Assembly (NCBI GenBank): GCA_963931865.1
Contig: OZ007517.1
Span: forward strand, 3,857,707 to 3,921,706
Direction of reading: 5' to 3'
Source of the DNA: Axinella damicornis
Lineage: Eukaryota; Porifera; Demospongiae; Axinellida; Axinellidae
Length of the DNA stretch: 64,000 nucleotides
Position 1 is the stretch's first letter. Every line of letters starts with the position of its first letter. The notes below the pieces were generated by a model. That model was not told the DNA's origin. It ran no database searches and saw nothing but the letters and a program-made list of their open reading frames with translations. Shown piece by piece: positions 27,751 through 37,871 of this stretch. A program made the translations under genes and the position numbers.

Positions 27751-28596
27751 TAGTCTAGCTGCTGGACCCTCCTCTCCCCCCAAGAAATGAAGTAACGGAA
27801 CGCGGAAGGGAGAGGAGGGTCTGGCAGAACCTGCACGAAATTGGTTTCGAACTGACCAATCAGCTTGCACTTTCAAAAATCCTGCAAGCAACTACAGCAT
27901 AACTCTGCGGTTTCGCACGAGAAAAAATTAATACAGATGAGAGCCATTATGGCGTTCGTTGAGCAAGCTACTGTATGAGGACGGTCGAGACGGTTAAACC
28001 AGAAGATATTGAAGACGCACTTGGGTATGGAGCAAGGAGCTTGGGATACTGGGAGCTAAAAGCATCCTTGCTGGTAGCTAGAGATCGCTGATCTATCTCA
28101 GCATGGACTCCGTGGTCTGAACTCCACCCACTGCCAAGCAGGCACTCTGGTAGTGCTCTAACTGCTTTGTCAGCTGCTGCTTTAGTTGACAAGGTCACTG
28201 CGTAGCATATCTGCAAGCTGCAGTTTCTCTGCACAATATTGGGCAATCCCGTGGGCATCGCTACCTAGCTACCACGCTCTCCAACTGTCGTCTCAACTCC
28301 GTAGTACACTGTTCTTGCTGACTTTCCGCCTCCTTGCTCACAGTTTTTCGGTACATACAAACCGTAGATCACCTATGATACAACTAGCCTTTCTGCACTT
28401 CTGCACCGCTGCTTAGTTATGTTGTTCACACCAATCACTTAGAAATCGTTAACACAATTAGTACTGTCTACGGAGCATTATGGCTTCATTACATCATGCA
28501 ACAAGAAACCGTGCAGGTTCTGCTAGACCCTCCTCTCACTTCCGTGTTTCCATTACTTCATTTCCGGGGGGAGAGGAGGGTCTAGCAGCTAGACTA
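27751..28596. mobile_element. TAGTCT foldback element, 0.85 kb
   Basis: TAGTCTAGCTGCTGGACCCT at the left pairs with AGGGTCTAGCAGCTAGACTA at the right. Subterminal GTCTGGCAGAACCTGCACG and its inverse also match. The interior is homologous to 49533-50375 (GAGAGCCATTATGG, GGTTAAACCAGAAG). No open frame of note, so non-autonomous. Confidence 0.8.
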
Positions 28597-28803
28597 GGGG
28601 ATGTCCAGAGACCTCTACAATAGCACTACACTAATCATGCACAACCAATCACTTCCTAGTAGCAGTTAAATTTCAGCTGGAATTACTCATGAACATTCAT
28701 TACCTGCAACATCCAACGTTGCTGTTTGCTGTGGTGAAACAACAGTACAGTCATGAATAATCAGAAAACAGGTATATCAGGTAGCCAAGACAACATTACG
28801 TAC

Positions 28804-28868
28804 CTCAATGTCACTTTCATCAGCCTTAAAAAGACTTTGAACGAGTCTGATACCGCGTGTAAAGATAC
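28804..28868 (-). CDS. Orphan exon candidate
   Basis: 65 nt with a strong acceptor (CTTTGCCAG) and donor (GTACGTAA). One frame reads GIFTRGIRLVQSLFKADESD. No partner exon could be linked and the family is unknown. It could be chance. Confidence 0.3.
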
Positions 28869-28969
28869 CCTGGCAAAGGAAGAGGTTGCTTTCAATGTCT
28901 ACTTATTTTCTGCATATCAATGTGTATACATTTAAACATGATTGCTAGCAATGCCAAGCTAGTACACAG

Positions 28970-29050
28970 GGCCCGCTGGGATTGGAACGTCAGACCTCCC
29001 CTGAATACCAGTCAGACTCTCTTACCACTAATAATTAAACCATTGGTCCC
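28970..29050 (-). repeat. tRNA-like fragment (SINE head or tRNA relic)
   Basis: On the minus strand, TTAGTGGTAAGAGAGTCTGA resembles an A-box/D-arm and GACGTTCCAATCCCAGC resembles a B-box/T-arm. The acceptor stem does not pair well, so this is not an intact tRNA gene. Confidence 0.35.
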
Positions 29051-29316
29051 ATGAGCAGCACACAAACTGCATAATTATACGTAGACAATAGGCTTGAATA
29101 GGCAACCCCTTCATGCAAGATGACGGCTTCTACCTGGTTGCTTCAATCACGCCCACAATCCTCTAGTTTACTCAGTAACAGAGAATCGGATGGAGATTAG
29201 CTGAGATCTCCAACTGCAGTTTGTGGGTTGCTCTTTGCCAACTGCCCAGTGACTTATTGGCAATAGGATCAGGCAATGGCCTGAAATCACAGGGGTCCCA
29301 GAAATTCTGTCAATTT

Positions 29317-29318
<2 letters not shown>

Positions 29319-29361
<43 letters not shown>
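29319..29361 (+). repeat. (TC)n microsatellite
   Basis: About 21 TC units, uninterrupted. Confidence 0.95.
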
Positions 29362-29363
<2 letters not shown>

Positions 29364-29418
29364 AGTTGGAGACTATCTGTGATCACCTGGCTGTGTACAC
29401 AAGAAAACTACTTGTAGA

Positions 29419-29897
29419 TACCAGAGGAGGTTGGACACGGTCATATGCATGTGACCTATGTGCGTAGGTGAATTTATATGCCGGGAGGTTCACTATACAG
29501 AAGTGTGTTCTCAGTATATAATATGTCTTTACGAGTATCTCAACAAACTTAACATCATTCGAAAGCTCTAGTGGAGTAGATTAATATGCTGTCAATCCCG
29601 TTCAATCCTGGGCTGTACAGCCTCTTGAAGGATCACCCGCACAGGATGGCGGAGAAGCCTGCATTAAGAGACACTCCCGGTACTCCAACTGAACAACCTG
29701 AAGCAACGTACTGCTACTTTTCAAACTCCCCAACTGTAGCATCACTTCTCGTTGGCACTTTACATTCACCTTCAGTCCCAGGCCATATCGACATGGGAAC
29801 GAGGCTGGCAAGGTTGGGAAAGTAAAACACGCAATTATTTCTGTTCAAACGTAGCTCATAGTCACGTGCATATAAAATGTGTCCAACCTCCTCTGTG
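29419..29897. mobile_element. AGAGGAGGTTGG-ended element, copy 1
   Basis: TACCAGAGGAGGTTGGACAC near 29419 is mirrored by GTGTCCAACCTCCTCTGTG near 29897, and subterminal CATATGCATGTGAC pairs with GTCACGTGCATAT. About 480 bp, no coding. The same ends occur at 45562-46068. Confidence 0.75.
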
Positions 29898-30061
29898 TAG
29901 ATACAGGATTGGCATCAGAGCTGCTCTGTGTCCACACCATCCACTCCCCATGCGAGTGGGGCCATTTCCACTTTGAAGTTTCGTTTTTTGGCTTTTTAGG
30001 TGATTCTGCTGCATAGAGGAGTATCTGTGTAGTCTACACAGGAAAATAATGAATTATTCAA

Positions 30062-30642
30062 CAGTGAAGTGGTCCCGCAATGGACTTGCACAGGCAGACG
30101 GTGGAGCAACTTTGATGCTGATGGTGTCCATCCAGTCCCATATCTACTATATGGCAACCTGACTGCTGCAGGACTGTATTACTGCATGACTAGAGCTTTA
30201 CCTAAATGTCACGAACACACAGCTAGAACTTTGAACGTGAACTCACAATATATACTCATTATGTCGAACATCACATAATATTATTATTATGCTGATAATT
30301 ATGCTCTAGACAGGTCACATTACTGTCAGCGCCACTGTTTACTGACCTTGTGTGTATATAAGCCCCATTCATTGCTGTGACTTCAGATCCCCCATGAAAC
30401 TGAACTATACGACACTCACGCCTGCGCGCGGTGCGGTAGCGAACCGTGACAATAACACAGAGCATAGGTCACACTTAATTTTTCTGTTATGTCAGTCATG
30501 TGACCTTAAGACACCCACCCCACCTTACAGATGTTCTCTGGATGGCAGTGAGATGATCTGGGCCAGCTGGCTCATTGATCAATCAGTATCTAATCCCAAA
30601 GTCATTATCACTGGCAATTCAGCTCCTCTGCAACCAGGGTAA
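30062..30642 (+). CDS. Possible exons of an Ig-like protein
   Basis: Two open pieces. The first (30062-about 30260) contains PVPYLLYGNLTAAGLYYCM, whose spacing to Y-C resembles the end of an immunoglobulin-like domain. The second (about 30521-30642) contains CSLDGSEMIWASWLIDQSVS. Splice sites are unclear, so the assignment is weak. Confidence 0.25.
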
Positions 30643-30849
30643 CCACCATAACCAGGGTAACAAGTAGTGGTATTCAATACAGCCTTACATACCTCATATT
30701 TCTCTGGTTGCAGAGATGTACCCTGTGGGATAATAACACATGATTATTACTAATGGCTAAGTAAATGTGGTGACTGTATACTGCATACCTAACCACAGTA
30801 CCATAGGCACTCTAATTATGCGTCCTTTCTAATTCTGCATCAAAATTCA

Positions 30850-31300
30850 ATGTCTCAAAGCGATAACAGCTCTCTGCTTCAAACTGCTGTTCCCCGTTTC
30901 CGTCCACTTCAGCTGCTGCTCGCCGCTTGCGTCGTGTCCGCTTCAGCTGCTCTCGAGCTCAGTCCCTGATTTCAACAGCTCCCGATTGCGTCCGCTTTGG
31001 CTGCTCCTCCCTGATTGGTTAACTGCTGCTTCTCGATTGCGTCCGCTTCAACTGCAGCTCTCCAATTGCGTCCACTTCGACTGTTGCTCCCTGATTGCGT
31101 CCACTTCGACTGCTGCTCCCCGATTGCATCCGCTTGTAGCCTCACCTGTTCTGGAAAACCCATGCCCAATGTTCTCAAACTTTCTTCGCAGAGTTTGAGG
31201 TTCAGTAAATAATTGAAGTATGAAGGTCGTGCGTCACCAGTCTAGTCCCACCACACGAACATCCCACTTCCGTCACTCACACACACACACACGTTAAAAT
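30850..31300. repeat. Tandem GATTGCGTCC..CTGCTGCTCC repeat element, copy 1
   Basis: Units of about 26-30 bp, such as GATTGCGTCCACTTCGACTG followed by CTGCTCCCC, recur about eight times (30880-31135). A unique tail with a CA microsatellite (31270-31290) follows. An inverted homologue lies at 61530-61880, sharing both the array and the tail. Confidence 0.7.
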
Positions 31301-32345
31301 CTTACATTTATGCAGTATGTTCACAATTATTGAGGCGGCATTTAACTACCTGAGCACCAAACATGAGGGTGGGCATTTTGCATTTTGCATTCATCTATGA
31401 CGGAGTGCCCATGCTTGCAGTCTACATGCATCATTGGATAGCATTCATCACTCCGTGATTCATAAGTTGAAATATGCTAGAGTAGCCTCCAAAGCAAAGT
31501 AACTAGCTACACTTGTAAAATCATACATTGTGTCAGTGGTAAATACCGTAGAGTGGGCTTCTTTCGCTGGAGAAAGCTTTCGTGAATTGCTTGAAAATGT
31601 GAGTTTCATGGAGAAAATGTTTGTGGATTTGCAGTTCGCCACACCCACTAATGCACTGCATTGGAATGTGACTGGTCTGACATGCCGCGAGTGCGAGAAG
31701 ATGAGCGAGATACAGAGCTACGCGGTGGAGTCCATAGCAAACAGTACAGCTGTCACACCACGTTCAGCATCTCGTTTCGCTATCTGCGCCTTCTGTTTGG
31801 GAGTGAATACATCGCCCGCTTGTGTAGAATTCGTCCCCCCTGCCGTGCTGGATAGATCTGTAGTACCTGTTTCACCTCTTTTTGACAGCCGTGATTGTTG
31901 AAAGAGGTACAGCCATCAATACTGGACCAAAAACGGCACTCAAAAAAGTGAACAGGGCCGTCATCAGCTAGTACAGGTATGTATTCACGGATAAAACTTT
32001 CCAGAGAAGCATGAAATTCGCAAATGTTTTCTCCCATGAAAGAAATCTGCTATACGGTAGTCTGTAGAGCCCTCAATACATGACTGGCCGGCAGCGCTGG
32101 CTTCTATTATCATCAGGTTGATGATCATAAGCAGAATAAGATGTGAAACTACAAGTACGCTACAATTCCATGGTTTAAGCAACCAACATACGCTTGAGTG
32201 CCCAACGCTATCTTGCACAAGACTGGTGGGCGCTCATTCAAGAAAACTTTGACCCTATGCAGGAAACTGAGCAAAAAAAATACAACATGTGGGATGGGTA
32301 TATTTTTGTGCACAGGGTGCTGTGCTGGTGAACAATAAAATCTAG
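31301..32345. other. No gene recognised
   Basis: A plus-strand open stretch (31530-31901) reads VSFMEKMFVDLQFATPTNAL and later a cysteine-containing run, but no family could be named. Nothing else was seen. Confidence 0.3.
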
Positions 32346-33217
32346 TACCGTAGTGTCCCGTTAATACGCCCTCCTATTTTGTACACTACATCCAGCCCAA
32401 AGAGGGGAGGGGGCGTATTTTCGAGAACGCAATTAGTCTCGATTATACGCCCCCTCACAAAGTTTCTATGTTTATGACATTGCCAAGGTTCATTAGTCTC
32501 GCGGGGCCAGACCCACACGGAAGGGAGGGTCTGGTCAAGTTACAATTACCAATTTGTTTTTGACACCCCAGAGAAGTTCTGGTGTTAGGAATGCAATCAA
32601 GGCAGAAATGGCGCTTCGTGGGTTCAAGCAAATGAGTTCACACCTTGTACTACGCGAGTATCATCAAAAACAGTGGCAAAACAGTGGCGGTTAACAGGTA
32701 CTTGAAGAATGGTCTATGTGATGACTGCGCAGAACAAGAGTGTCATTGCAACTTGACCAGACCCTACCTTCCGTGTGGGTCTGGCCCCGCGAGACTAAAG
32801 GTTCATGTTCACAGTTACAAAAGTACAAACGATCGCCAGTACTGTTCGTGGTCATCATGCGTGGTCTCCCTACATCGGCGAGAAGAGCTGCACTTCAACT
32901 CGAGGGCCCGGTAACATTCACGACGACTTCGCTGTAGCCATCCACAAGAACATCGGTCATGAACCACGGAACATTTCCTTGGTATTTCCTTCGTAAGAGT
33001 GGCAGCGAGATGACTTGTACCGTCGATCGGCGTCAACGTAGACTACTCGATCTGAGAGACGATCTGCAAAAAGTTGCGCACGTGTAGGTTAGATATTCCA
33101 GAAGACGCTCACCAGGGGGGCGTTATAACGAGTCAAACTACCCTGTGCAGGAACTTGGGCGAAAAAGAGGGGGAGGGCGTATTTTCGAAGGGGGCGTATT
33201 AGCGGGACACTACGGTA
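32346..33217. mobile_element. TACCGTAG-ended element (outer, nested pair 2)
   Basis: TACCGTAGTGTCCCGTTAAT at the left and ATTAGCGGGACACTACGGTA at the right. Subterminal GGGGCGTATTTTCGA is also repeated inverted. A second foldback (32494-32797) is inserted inside. About 870 bp, no protein recognised. Confidence 0.8.
32494..32797. mobile_element. TAGTCT foldback element (inner, nested pair 2)
   Basis: TAGTCTCGCGGGGCCAGACC, then AGGGAGGGTCTGGTC, mirrored at the right end (GGTCTGGCCCCGCGAGACTA). About 304 bp, nested in a TACCGTAG element exactly as at 25466. Confidence 0.8.
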
Positions 33218-34206
33218 CACCTTACACGTGAAGTGACATCTGGTGTTAGAGATCTCCGTGGGGTAGTAGTCGGTCTCCCTTTATCTCCTCTCTCTTGAGC
33301 ATGCCCTTTCTTCCCTGACCTACAAGCAATAGATTAATACAACTAGAGTCATACAAAGCAAAAGAAACTCTTAGGTCGCTGGGTTGCAATTCTGCAAGTT
33401 GCATCCCCAACAATCCCTTGTTGCTGTAGCTATTACAATATTCACTGGATATCCATGCAGAGTAGTTATTGAATGTTTGTACCATATGGTGCAGTATTCA
33501 TAATTGGTTAGGCAAATATTCACTGCATTATTGGAACTAAAGTTACAACATTCACGCATCTACTATTGCATAGTTGGGACAAAATGTATTCACATTTGTG
33601 TTGTTGGATAGACCAGTGGGCTTTCAACTCTTTAGGGCCCAAGTTTTTCGTGAGGTGTTCTGCAGTCTCTAGAACACTTAAGCGGTACCCTAATTTCTGT
33701 TGCCTAGCGTTGCTGGGCTCAGAACTGCTTCCACAGGTAATTTCAGCATCCTAAGCATACGTGACTTAAACCACACCCACCAATTAATGAACTTGCAATG
33801 AAGTCTCCCGGGAAATGCCAACTGCACCCATAATATCACTAAGCATATGCATCCATAGCTGAAAAATTAAGGGGCCATGAACGCTGGAAATGGAGGCCCT
33901 ACAAGGCCAGATGGCTTGTTTCTAAGTCCTTTTACACCAAAAACGATGGAAAAAGCCCTCCCAGTGCCAACCAAGACCTTTCTAACGCTGGGCCCAGACA
34001 CGGCCATGCTGCTTGCACTCTCTGGATGCACCCACCTACCTTCCCTTGTCCCGCCCTATCTGCTCAAAAAGTGTCTTAGCTTGACAGTGTCATTGATATA
34101 GTATGGTACCTGCACCTATTGATGCACATGCAGTCACTATGTACGTAGCCATACAGATTCTTAGTAGCAGCAAAGAAAGTGAAACAACATACAATTAAGT
34201 ATGTAC

Positions 34207-34391
34207 CTGCTATCTCGTTTGCACTGCTCACAAGATTGGCAAAACTCTCTCACATCGGCATACATCTGTGGCCAATAGTAACGCCTTGACACTATTGCCA
34301 GTGTTCTGTCTTGATCAAAGTGATTCAGCGCATCTGGCCCTCTTGAGTGACAGCTTTCAAGGATTTGCTTTTTCTGGCTCTTAGTAATCAC
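34207..34391 (-). CDS. GIN1-like exon 2 (H2C2 zinc-binding)
   Basis: 185 nt, acceptor TTGCAG, donor GTACAT, phase 0 to 2. Starts VITKSQKKQILESCHS and ends CEQCKRDS. Confidence 0.6.
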
Positions 34392-36011
34392 CTGCAATCA
34401 TGAAAATCATTCCTGTCAACAACAACAACCTGCTACCTGTTCTACTTGCATCTTCAACATTACTCTTTGTACAAGTTATACTGCATGGAGCTCGTCCTTT
34501 TAGGATCTGAATGTTCCATATCATTGCACTGCAAAATTTTGCCATTTCCTATTAATTTTCTCAGCATCCCTTTGCTTTAATAGTGTTTGATTTGGTTCCT
34601 GCATTGAAATTTGATTCCATTTATTGAGCATGTTGCCATGGTAACACTAATTGGTCATTGAAGAGCTATAACAGGGCTATAGGAGTAGGTGTGGCAGGTC
34701 CGGCCAAAGCTTGGCTCACAAAATCATTTTCGGACTGAGCTAAGCCATGTCAGGGGCGGAGACAGCTACCTAAAAGTGGGGGAGCTAATAGCACGCTGCT
34801 GAAGGTAGTGCATAGAGGCGCGTAGCGCACGGAAAATTTTTTCGCCTTCATTTTTCAGTTATCAGGATGGGCTCTCGTGGCACCTTCGTGCTTTGCACTG
34901 CAAATTAGAGACGCCAGCCCCCAAGAAACGAGGTGACATAGCTATATAAGTTACTGCTAGATTTCGTGGGATAGTACCATCCAGTCTGTTGTTTTGGGGG
35001 GGCTCAGCCCCCTTGCTTTTGAAAGTGGGGGGGCTCAAGCCGCCCCTGCCCCCCCTATATCTCCGCCCCTGCATGCGTTTCATGAATTTAACTCTTTGAC
35101 AGCAACTCGTTGAACTCTTGCCATTTTACCCTAAGATTGTACCAGAAATGATTTCAGGGGCAAATGGAAATGAAGGGAGTGGGAACGGGACGGGAGCAGG
35201 AATGGAAAAGGCAAACTGCTGCTGTATATCTGTATTGTGTTACGACGTGCACAGAGTAGGAGCATCATTTAATAGTTTCAGTCGTTGCGATAATAATTGT
35301 GCACTCATTTCACAAAAAGAGCCCGCTTAGGATTGTGTCATAATCCCATCTCATTTCCGGCTCCTTGCTTTTCAGCTACCTCGATCTTCAAATTATTCAC
35401 AGTTTGCATGCTTACATGCTTCAACAGCACATACATCATCCGAGAACTTGCTGCCAGACAAAACTGAACCAAGAGCCTGTATAACTATGTCCCAGCAGCA
35501 GCTTTCCGGGGTACATTACCCTAGTAGGGCACTGCGTTTTAAAAAATTAATTCGCTAGTTTATCACAAAGCATATGCATCCACATCAATTGTTTTGGTGC
35601 TGATTGCATCAGGTCTAGTTCAGAACGCCAATTATGGGTGCAGACTATTTTACCGGAGATGGGAGAAGAATACTGTAAAACACGCTTTGCAGTTGGTCGT
35701 CCAGAGGCAGGTGGGGTCTCTCAAGGATGTGATTGAATTAGCACTCCTCTCTCTATACGATCACCTCCTTAAGAGACCCCACCTATCTACTCAAGTTGCC
35801 TCTGGTCAACCGACCTGTTCTCATTTGCAACGTACTACCACACATATTGGTACTACACCTTCTTCCTCTCGTAGAATAGCTGTCCCCTTTCCACCGCATA
35901 GTTCTTGCTCTCCAACCTCAAGGAAGCCCTCTGACCAGATGTGAAGCCCTCCGGAAGCTTCCCAGTGCGCAAAATTTGCGAAACTATTCTATCATACAGA
36001 ACTTGATCCAT
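34207..36011 (-). CDS. Gypsy-integrase-type (GIN1-like) gene fragment, two exons
   Basis: Exons 35859-36011 and 34207-34391 join in phase 0. The second holds an H2C2 zinc-binding motif of retroviral/gypsy-type integrases: His in LESCHS, His in LNHFDQD, then RRYYWPQMYADV and CQSCEQCKR. This domain normally sits N-terminal to the integrase core and helps multimerise it. The core (DDE) was not found, and the second exon ends in phase 2 with no identifiable partner. It may be a domesticated gene of the GIN1/KRAB-integrase type or a retroelement remnant. The clean splice sites favour a spliced gene. The intron holds a hAT-like MITE. Confidence 0.55.
34751..35071. mobile_element. hAT-like MITE, copy 1
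   Basis: Ends CAGGGGCGGAGAC and CTCCGCCCCTG. The interior (GTAGTGCATAGAGGCGCG, TTTCAGTTATCAG, GATTTCGTGGGATAGTACC) matches 54304-54650. Lies in the intron of the GIN1-like gene. Confidence 0.7.
35700..35806. repeat. Small foldback repeat
   Basis: CCAGAGGCAGGTGGGGTCTC pairs with GAGACCCCACCTAT and GTTGCCTCTGG around a 50-bp centre. Confidence 0.55.
35859..36011 (-). CDS. GIN1-like exon 1
   Basis: 153 nt, 51 codons. ATG at 36009-36011 (AAGAATGGATC) begins MDQVLYDRIVSQILRTGKLP and ends QLFYERKK, donor GTGTAG, phase 0. The motif pattern is the stretch usually found just before the integrase zinc-binding domain. An upstream in-frame ATG at 36063-36065 is an alternative start. Confidence 0.5.
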
Positions 36012-36550
36012 TCTTGCTGTAGAGGCCTGTGTGGCTAGGACCAGGAGCTTATGAGCGGCGAACATAAGCTCCTGCTAGGACTCATGATGAAACTCTGTTT
36101 GTGTATTAGCTAGGGCGTAAATTGTCCGGCAGGAAGTATTATAATATTATAATCATTGATAATCTATAGCTATGACGTCATGACAGGATGCGCAAGCTGT
36201 GATCTAATAGTGATACGTATGCGTTGTTGGAAGTCTTAGCTCAAGCTTCCATGAAGTCTGCAAGTTCACCTGGGGCTACTTCCCCTCATGACCACACAGG
36301 TAGCACAGAATCCCAAGGGGCTGCGATCTACCTGATGCTGCAAACCTGGCTTCAATTATGTCTGCAAATTTCTCTCTGGCATCAGAAGTTTCTTGACATC
36401 ATGGAACAATGCATCCTGAAAGGACAAAAAATGGAAATGTCCTTCCCCTGGTTTTCCAAGCGAATAGTGAGTGCAATTCGTAAGCATAACACAATAATCG
36501 CAGAGCAAAGAAAACTGGGAGCCCTGAGGGTGATGAACGCAGTCATACAT

Positions 36551-36974
36551 AGGCCTGAGATAATTATGCCTCAACTTGTGGCTATTATTCTATTCCTTAA
36601 TTCTTTCAAAATCTTGCTATTATTCCCCAAACCCTTGCTATTATTCTTATATTATTCTCAACGAATAACTTAATAGTCAACACTTGTTATACTGCAACAT
36701 TAGGGAACGTTCAACATAGTCTTGAGTGAGCAAAGAGTGCACCTGAGGTACTGGAAAATCAGTCCTCGGACAACACTGTCAACAAATCAACTACAATATC
36801 TGTGCTAGTGCTGCAAATGTCAGCCATTATTACCATTGTGCAGCAAACCGGAAGTCAATTTGCACCACACCCCTTACTTCGCATGCAAAAGCTTGCTATT
36901 ATTCTCGAATTATTCTCAATTCTTTACCTTTGCTACTATTCTCAAAATTATTCTGGCATAATTATCTCAGGCCT
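36551..36974. mobile_element. AGGCCTGAGATAATTATGCC-ended element
   Basis: AGGCCTGAGATAATTATGCC is mirrored by GGCATAATTATCTCAGGCCT. The interior has CTTGCTATTATTC repeats. A related element lies at 42554-42784. Confidence 0.7.
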
Positions 36975-37079
36975 AGTCATACACGTCATAGTAAATAATA
37001 CCATGTATTTTCCTTGTGTAGACTCAAGAGCACATGATTACAATCATTTGTGGATGGTGTCATCATGCGCTCTTGGTAC

Positions 37080-37142
37080 ACCCAATAGTCCGCAAAATGA
37101 GGGTGTACCCTCATAATGTGGCTGCATTATGAGGGTACACAC
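37080..37142. repeat. Short hairpin
   Basis: GAGGGTGTACCCTCATAATG pairs with CATTATGAGGGTACAC around a 6-nt loop. Confidence 0.5.
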
Positions 37143-37755
37143 TCATGGGTGAGTTGGAAGGTGAGTTGGAAGTCTGTATGTAGCTATATTCTGGCCACAG
37201 GGGAGGGAGGACACGACATCATGTCTTGACAAAATCACGTGGTTAGTTATCATCCTAGCATTCTTGAACACATATAAAATGTATACTCGGTCATAGCTGT
37301 GGACTACACCAGGGTGCTCGATCTGTAAATGCTCTACTGAGTAATCAGTGTACTGCGACTGCAAAAATCTTCAAAATTGGCAGAGGGCGCCTTATAACTA
37401 AATCGACTTTGCAGTGCAAGTGTACAGCCTATACTTACGAGCTCACTGATTTGCAATTAAAAGTGCATCACGTGATCATGTCCTCCCTCCTCTGTTCTAG
37501 CCGTGTGTTTATGAAGTGGCCATTGGCAGAAGCCAGAGGTATAGCTGTACACTACCATTATGAATGCCCCCAGGGATAACATACACTCCATGATAGTCAT
37601 ATTGTCATACTATTTAACCAACAAAATTTAATGATCTAGATCTTGGGACAATTAAGCTCTGTCAGTAGTAGCTATAGATCCTAGTATAACAACATTGAAA
37701 CTTCTTCTGAATTATTACATAATAGGTTAATGTATTAAACATTCAGATGTATTTA

Positions 37756-37818
37756 CTTGTTCCCAGGCCTCCACGCCAGCGACAAAAGCTGGGCGTGGAG
37801 GCCTGGAAACGAGGCTAA
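37756..37818. repeat. CCTCGTTCCCAGGCC foldback copy
   Basis: TTGTTCCCAGGCCTCCACGC pairs with GCGTGGAGGCCTGGAAACGA around a short loop. Lies in the 3' flank of the beta-helix membrane gene. A minus-strand ATTAAA (37627-37632) further down could be its polyadenylation signal. Confidence 0.7.
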
Positions 37819-37871
37819 ATTTCTTCAGTATAGCTAGCTACATACAATGATTCCACAACTTGGAAGGTTTC

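Noticed and set aside
33560..33760. Minus-strand open run (YRLSVLETAEHLTKNLGPKE)
   Set aside because: No start, weak splice sites and no partner; tested as the missing next exon of the GIN1-like gene but neither phase nor homology supports it.
34862..35083. Minus-strand open frame (RRYRGGRGGLSPP type)
   Set aside because: Lies wholly inside a hAT-like MITE and comes from its GC-rich end; no coding support.
36224..36673. Plus-strand 149-aa frame
   Set aside because: Its second half is in a CTTGCTATTATTC-rich foldback element; composition is biased and no family was recognised.
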